From: Acidobacteriota bacterium
Lineage (GTDB): Bacteria > Acidobacteriota > Terriglobia > Acidiferrales > UBA7541
Length of the DNA: 33,876 nt
Direction: 5' to 3'
NCBI GenBank assembly: GCA_023481105.1
Contig: JAMCWK010000128.1
Span: forward strand, 1 to 33,876
This document shows positions 31,365-33,876 of the stretch, in pieces. Every line of letters begins with the position of its first letter. Position 1 is the stretch's first letter. The notes below the pieces were generated by a model. The model did no database searches. It was not told the origin of the DNA and saw only the letters and a list, made by a program, of their open reading frames with translations. Position numbers and translations under genes: made by a program.

Positions 31365-32762
31365 ATGCGCAGGACTCTGGTGTGCTCCATTGGGTTGCTT
31401 TGCACGACATTGCTCTTCCCCGCCGGTGCGAGGGCGCAAACGGACTGGCCGAAGTACGAAGCGCAGGCCGCGGAATTGCTCCAGCAATATTTCCGCATCG
31501 ACACCAGCAATCCGCCGGGAAACGAGAAGCACGCCGCAGAATTTTTCTGCGCGCTGTTTGCGAAGGAAGGCATCGAGTGCCAGATATTTGAGATTGCGCC
31601 CGGACGCGCGAATGCCTACGCGCGGTTGAAGGGCGACGGCTCGAAGCGCCCAATCATCCTGTTGAATCACACGGACGTGGTGAACGCCGACCCGAAGTTG
31701 TGGAGTGTGCCGCCGTTTTCCGCGGAAATCCGCGACGGCGCGATGTACGGGCGCGGCGCGCAGGACATGAAGTCCGAGGGCATGCTGCAGGCCATGGTGA
31801 TGGTCGCGTTGAAGCGCGAGAACGTGAAGCTCACGCGGGATGTCATTTTTCTGGCGGTGGCCGACGAGGAAGCGAACACCCTGGGCACGGAATGGATGAT
31901 CAAGAACAAGCGCGAGCTTGTAGCCGGCGCGGAGTTCCTCATCAACGAGGGCGGCGAAAACCTGATCCAGTCAAACGGCGCGGTGCCCTTCTGGGGCGTG
32001 AACGTGGCGGAAAAAGCGCCGTACTGGCTGCGGCTGACGGCGCACGGCAAGGCGGGGCACGGCTCGGTGCCGCGCGCGGACTCCGCACCGCATCGCCTTG
32101 CGAGGGCGCTGGCCCGCGTGGTGGATTATGAAACGCCGCTGCATGTAACGCCGCTTTCGCAGCAAATCTTCTGCGACATGGCGCAGGTGCAGTTTCCCTC
32201 CGAAAAAGAGCGCTTCTGCAACATGGAGGCATCGCTGCGCGACGAAGCGTTCCGCAAGCGCGTGAGCGAAAATCCGGACTGGGCATTTCTGTTGCGCAAC
32301 ACCATTTCGCTGACCGTGCTGAAGGGCGGGCCGCAGACGAACGTGATTCCCGCGGAGGCGATCGCAGAATTGGACGTGCGACTGCTCCCCGGCGAGGAGC
32401 CGCAAAAGTTTTTGGAAGAAATCAAGAAAGTCGTAGCCGACGACACGATCAAGATCGAGCCCATCTCCACGATTCGCACGCCGAACGAATCACCGGTGGA
32501 TACGGAATTGTGGCGCGCGTTTGCGGAAGTAGTGGGGAGGTATTTCCCGCGGACGGTGGTTTCGCCGCGACTCACCAGCGGCTACACGGAAAGCCAGATT
32601 TACCGCCAGCTCGGAATTCACTCCTACGGATTTTGCCCGTTCGTCAGCACGCGGGAGGAAGCGGACACGCCGCACGGCACCGATGAGCGCATTTTGATCA
32701 AGGAATTTCAAGGTGGCCTGCGCGTGCTCTTCGATGTCTTGACGCGGGTGGCCGGGCGCTGA
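31365..32762 (+). CDS. Exported M20-family metallopeptidase
   Basis: A 465-residue protein from ATG 31365, with GAGGAG five bases upstream. Residues 1-24 form a signal peptide (CSIGLLCTTLLF, cleavage after ARA). Metal and catalytic residues of the M20 family are in place: H102 and D104 in NHTDVV, D134 in GRGAQDMKS, E168 and E169 in VADEEAN, and a C-terminal histidine in DTPHGTDERI. The dimerisation domain lies between (about 215-330). Members are carboxypeptidases, dipeptidases or aminoacylases; an exported copy would release amino acids outside the cytoplasm. It lies in the same unit as the GcvT-family gene, but the link is unexplained. Confidence 0.9.
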   Translation: MRRTLVCSIGLLCTTLLFPAGARAQTDWPKYEAQAAELLQQYFRIDTSNPPGNEKHAAEFFCALFAKEGIECQIFEIAPGRANAYARLKGDGSKRPIILLNHTDVVNADPKLWSVPPFSAEIRDGAMYGRGAQDMKSEGMLQAMVMVALKRENVKLTRDVIFLAVADEEANTLGTEWMIKNKRELVAGAEFLINEGGENLIQSNGAVPFWGVNVAEKAPYWLRLTAHGKAGHGSVPRADSAPHRLARALARVVDYETPLHVTPLSQQIFCDMAQVQFPSEKERFCNMEASLRDEAFRKRVSENPDWAFLLRNTISLTVLKGGPQTNVIPAEAIAELDVRLLPGEEPQKFLEEIKKVVADDTIKIEPISTIRTPNESPVDTELWRAFAEVVGRYFPRTVVSPRLTSGYTESQIYRQLGIHSYGFCPFVSTREEADTPHGTDERILIKEFQGGLRVLFDVLTRVAGR

Positions 32763-32844
32763 ATTGAGGACTGGTCAAAAGCAAAACTGCCTGAAACCGT
32801 TTATCCATGATTCACGTCAATTTGATGTTGCTGGGAATGCCTCC

Positions 32845-33876
32845 ATGCCCAAAATGCCGACACAGAAAACTTCCGACGCCGCAAGTACAAGCAAGAATGA
32901 GTCTAATTCGGCCGCAGTGCCAAGTGAAAACTCCTGGGCCACAACTCATCGCAGATGGCTGATCGCACTGGCAGGGCTGGTCCTGGTTGCGTTCCTGATC
33001 GCGGGAACGATCTACTTCCGGGGATCATCTGAAACGGTCGCACCTGGGTCTGTCAGTCTCGCGGAGGAGACTGGCAGGCAATCGGCGGCCCCTGGGCCCT
33101 GGGGACAGCTCACGCTCTCGCCGATCATAATCTCGCCTCCTCTCGAGTACGTCGCCGCCGACTGGGGGCGCAACCCCGGACCGGACGAATGGTTCTTTCC
33201 GGGAACATCAGTCGAGGTGATGGAGGCCTTCCTGTCGTCGCACCTTTCTCCCGAACAGGTCAGTCGCATCCGCGCAACCGCACGACCCGACCCTCGCACG
33301 AACGGCCTGATTGTCAGGCCTGATCCTGAGATGGTGCGCAACTTCTCTCCGAAGGTACGCGCAGGGTTGTACCTCGAACTGGGGAAGACCTCGCTGAACT
33401 TCGACCAGGCAAATGCGTTTCGCTTTCACGGAACGTCACCCGAGGCGTGGCTGAAAGGCAGCCGGATCTCGCCGCGTACGAGGCAACTCGTCGAGTCCTT
33501 GATTTACAGCGATGGCGATTTCTTACTGCTTGCAGATCCTGAAGCAATCCGGTCGCAAGTCAGCGACGTCGAGGAGCTTCGGCGCCTCGCAAAAACGCTG
33601 CTTCGCCAACCCACCGTGATCGTCGAACTCGTCATAACGGACGACAGCCAGATTGCCGGGCTGGCGGAGTACTGGGGCCGTGGAGGCCGCCGGACCGACT
33701 TGCGACCCATCCTCGAGTCGGTCGCAGAAACGGGACCGCATCGCGCGATCGACATCGTCCATTTGCTGCCAACGTTTGCTCGCAACCATATTTACCGTTA
33801 TCCCAGGCTGACCGCAGCAGACCTGGACCGGCCCCTGATCGCGAACTGCCTATGGTCCGCATTGAATTTCTTCAAC
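32845..33876 (+). CDS. Single-span membrane protein of unknown function, 3' end outside the window
   Basis: The frame is open from the ATG at 32845 to the last base, 344 residues. A GGGA lies eight bases before the start. The N-terminus is polar and serine-rich (about 1-36), then one transmembrane helix (about 38-57: RWLIALAGLVLVAFLIAGTIYF), so the rest is probably outside the cytoplasm. The C-terminal part is soluble, with few recognisable motifs. The window ends in IANCLWSALNFFN, where a Cys followed by Trp and an Asn-Phe-Phe could belong to a catalytic cysteine domain; that is speculation. I do not recognise the family. Confidence 0.75.
   Translation, partial: MPKMPTQKTSDAASTSKNESNSAAVPSENSWATTHRRWLIALAGLVLVAFLIAGTIYFRGSSETVAPGSVSLAEETGRQSAAPGPWGQLTLSPIIISPPLEYVAADWGRNPGPDEWFFPGTSVEVMEAFLSSHLSPEQVSRIRATARPDPRTNGLIVRPDPEMVRNFSPKVRAGLYLELGKTSLNFDQANAFRFHGTSPEAWLKGSRISPRTRQLVESLIYSDGDFLLLADPEAIRSQVSDVEELRRLAKTLLRQPTVIVELVITDDSQIAGLAEYWGRGGRRTDLRPILESVAETGPHRAIDIVHLLPTFARNHIYRYPRLTAADLDRPLIANCLWSALNFFN

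Noticed and set aside
32807..32962. Short frame from an earlier ATG with CPKCRHRK
   Set aside because: It is only 51 codons, overlaps the better-supported membrane protein start in another frame, and the cysteine pair has no second half.

Overview
This is a high-G+C, gene-dense bacterial chromosome segment that looks like a soil or sediment Acidobacteriota genome. That placement is an inference from gene content, base composition and the many short hairpin repeats between genes; no ribosomal marker is present. Two tRNA genes (Pro-TGG and His-GTG) and about 26 protein genes can be supported. The first gene (nth) and the last gene (a single-span membrane protein) run off the window.

Layout. 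1-1.6 kb: endonuclease III, a dUTPase/dCTP-deaminase-fold protein and tRNA-Pro. 1.6-4.5 kb: a large exported SpoIID/LytB protein ending in a dockerin-like calcium-binding module, followed four bases later by a small lipoprotein carrying a cohesin-like domain. 4.7-7.7 kb: a MacB/LolD-type ABC ATPase and FtsX-type permease with overlapping start and stop, then an exported esterase; a strong hairpin separates these from a convergent PilZ gene. 8.2-12.9 kb: an accessory stretch with low-complexity repeats, a zinc-ribbon protein, a 104-bp duplication flanking a solitary HigA-like regulator, an A+T-richer insert with an unrecognised 401-residue protein and a LAGLIDADG endonuclease-like gene, then a cluster of hairpin repeats. 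12.9-16.5 kb: a NarL-type response regulator and a membrane histidine kinase, divergent from a MerR-TPR protein. 16.6-18.7 kb: tRNA-His and a BtpA/PfkB gene pair. 18.9-20.6 kb: an oversized CorA-like membrane protein.

20.7-32.8 kb is a metabolic block. Two tandem homocysteine S-methyltransferase-like genes and an amino-acid permease form one unit. A glutamate-semialdehyde dehydrogenase, two STAS genes and two paralogous FAD oxidoreductases lie on the minus strand. Divergent from the FAD pair are a GcvT-family folate-dependent protein and an exported M20 peptidase. Methyl transfer to homocysteine, a tetrahydrofolate-type aminomethyltransferase and a proline/glutamate-semialdehyde enzyme within about 10 kb could point to use of methylated amino acids such as S-methylmethionine or betaines. 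This is a hypothesis only.

The most novel-looking items are the adjacent dockerin-cohesin pair on a SpoIID protein and a lipoprotein, the methyltransferase paralogue that has lost one zinc-ligand cysteine, the LAGLIDADG protein with two N-terminal helix-turn-helix repeats, and a family of hairpin-plus-CTAC(A/G) repeats, one of which supplies a stop codon.
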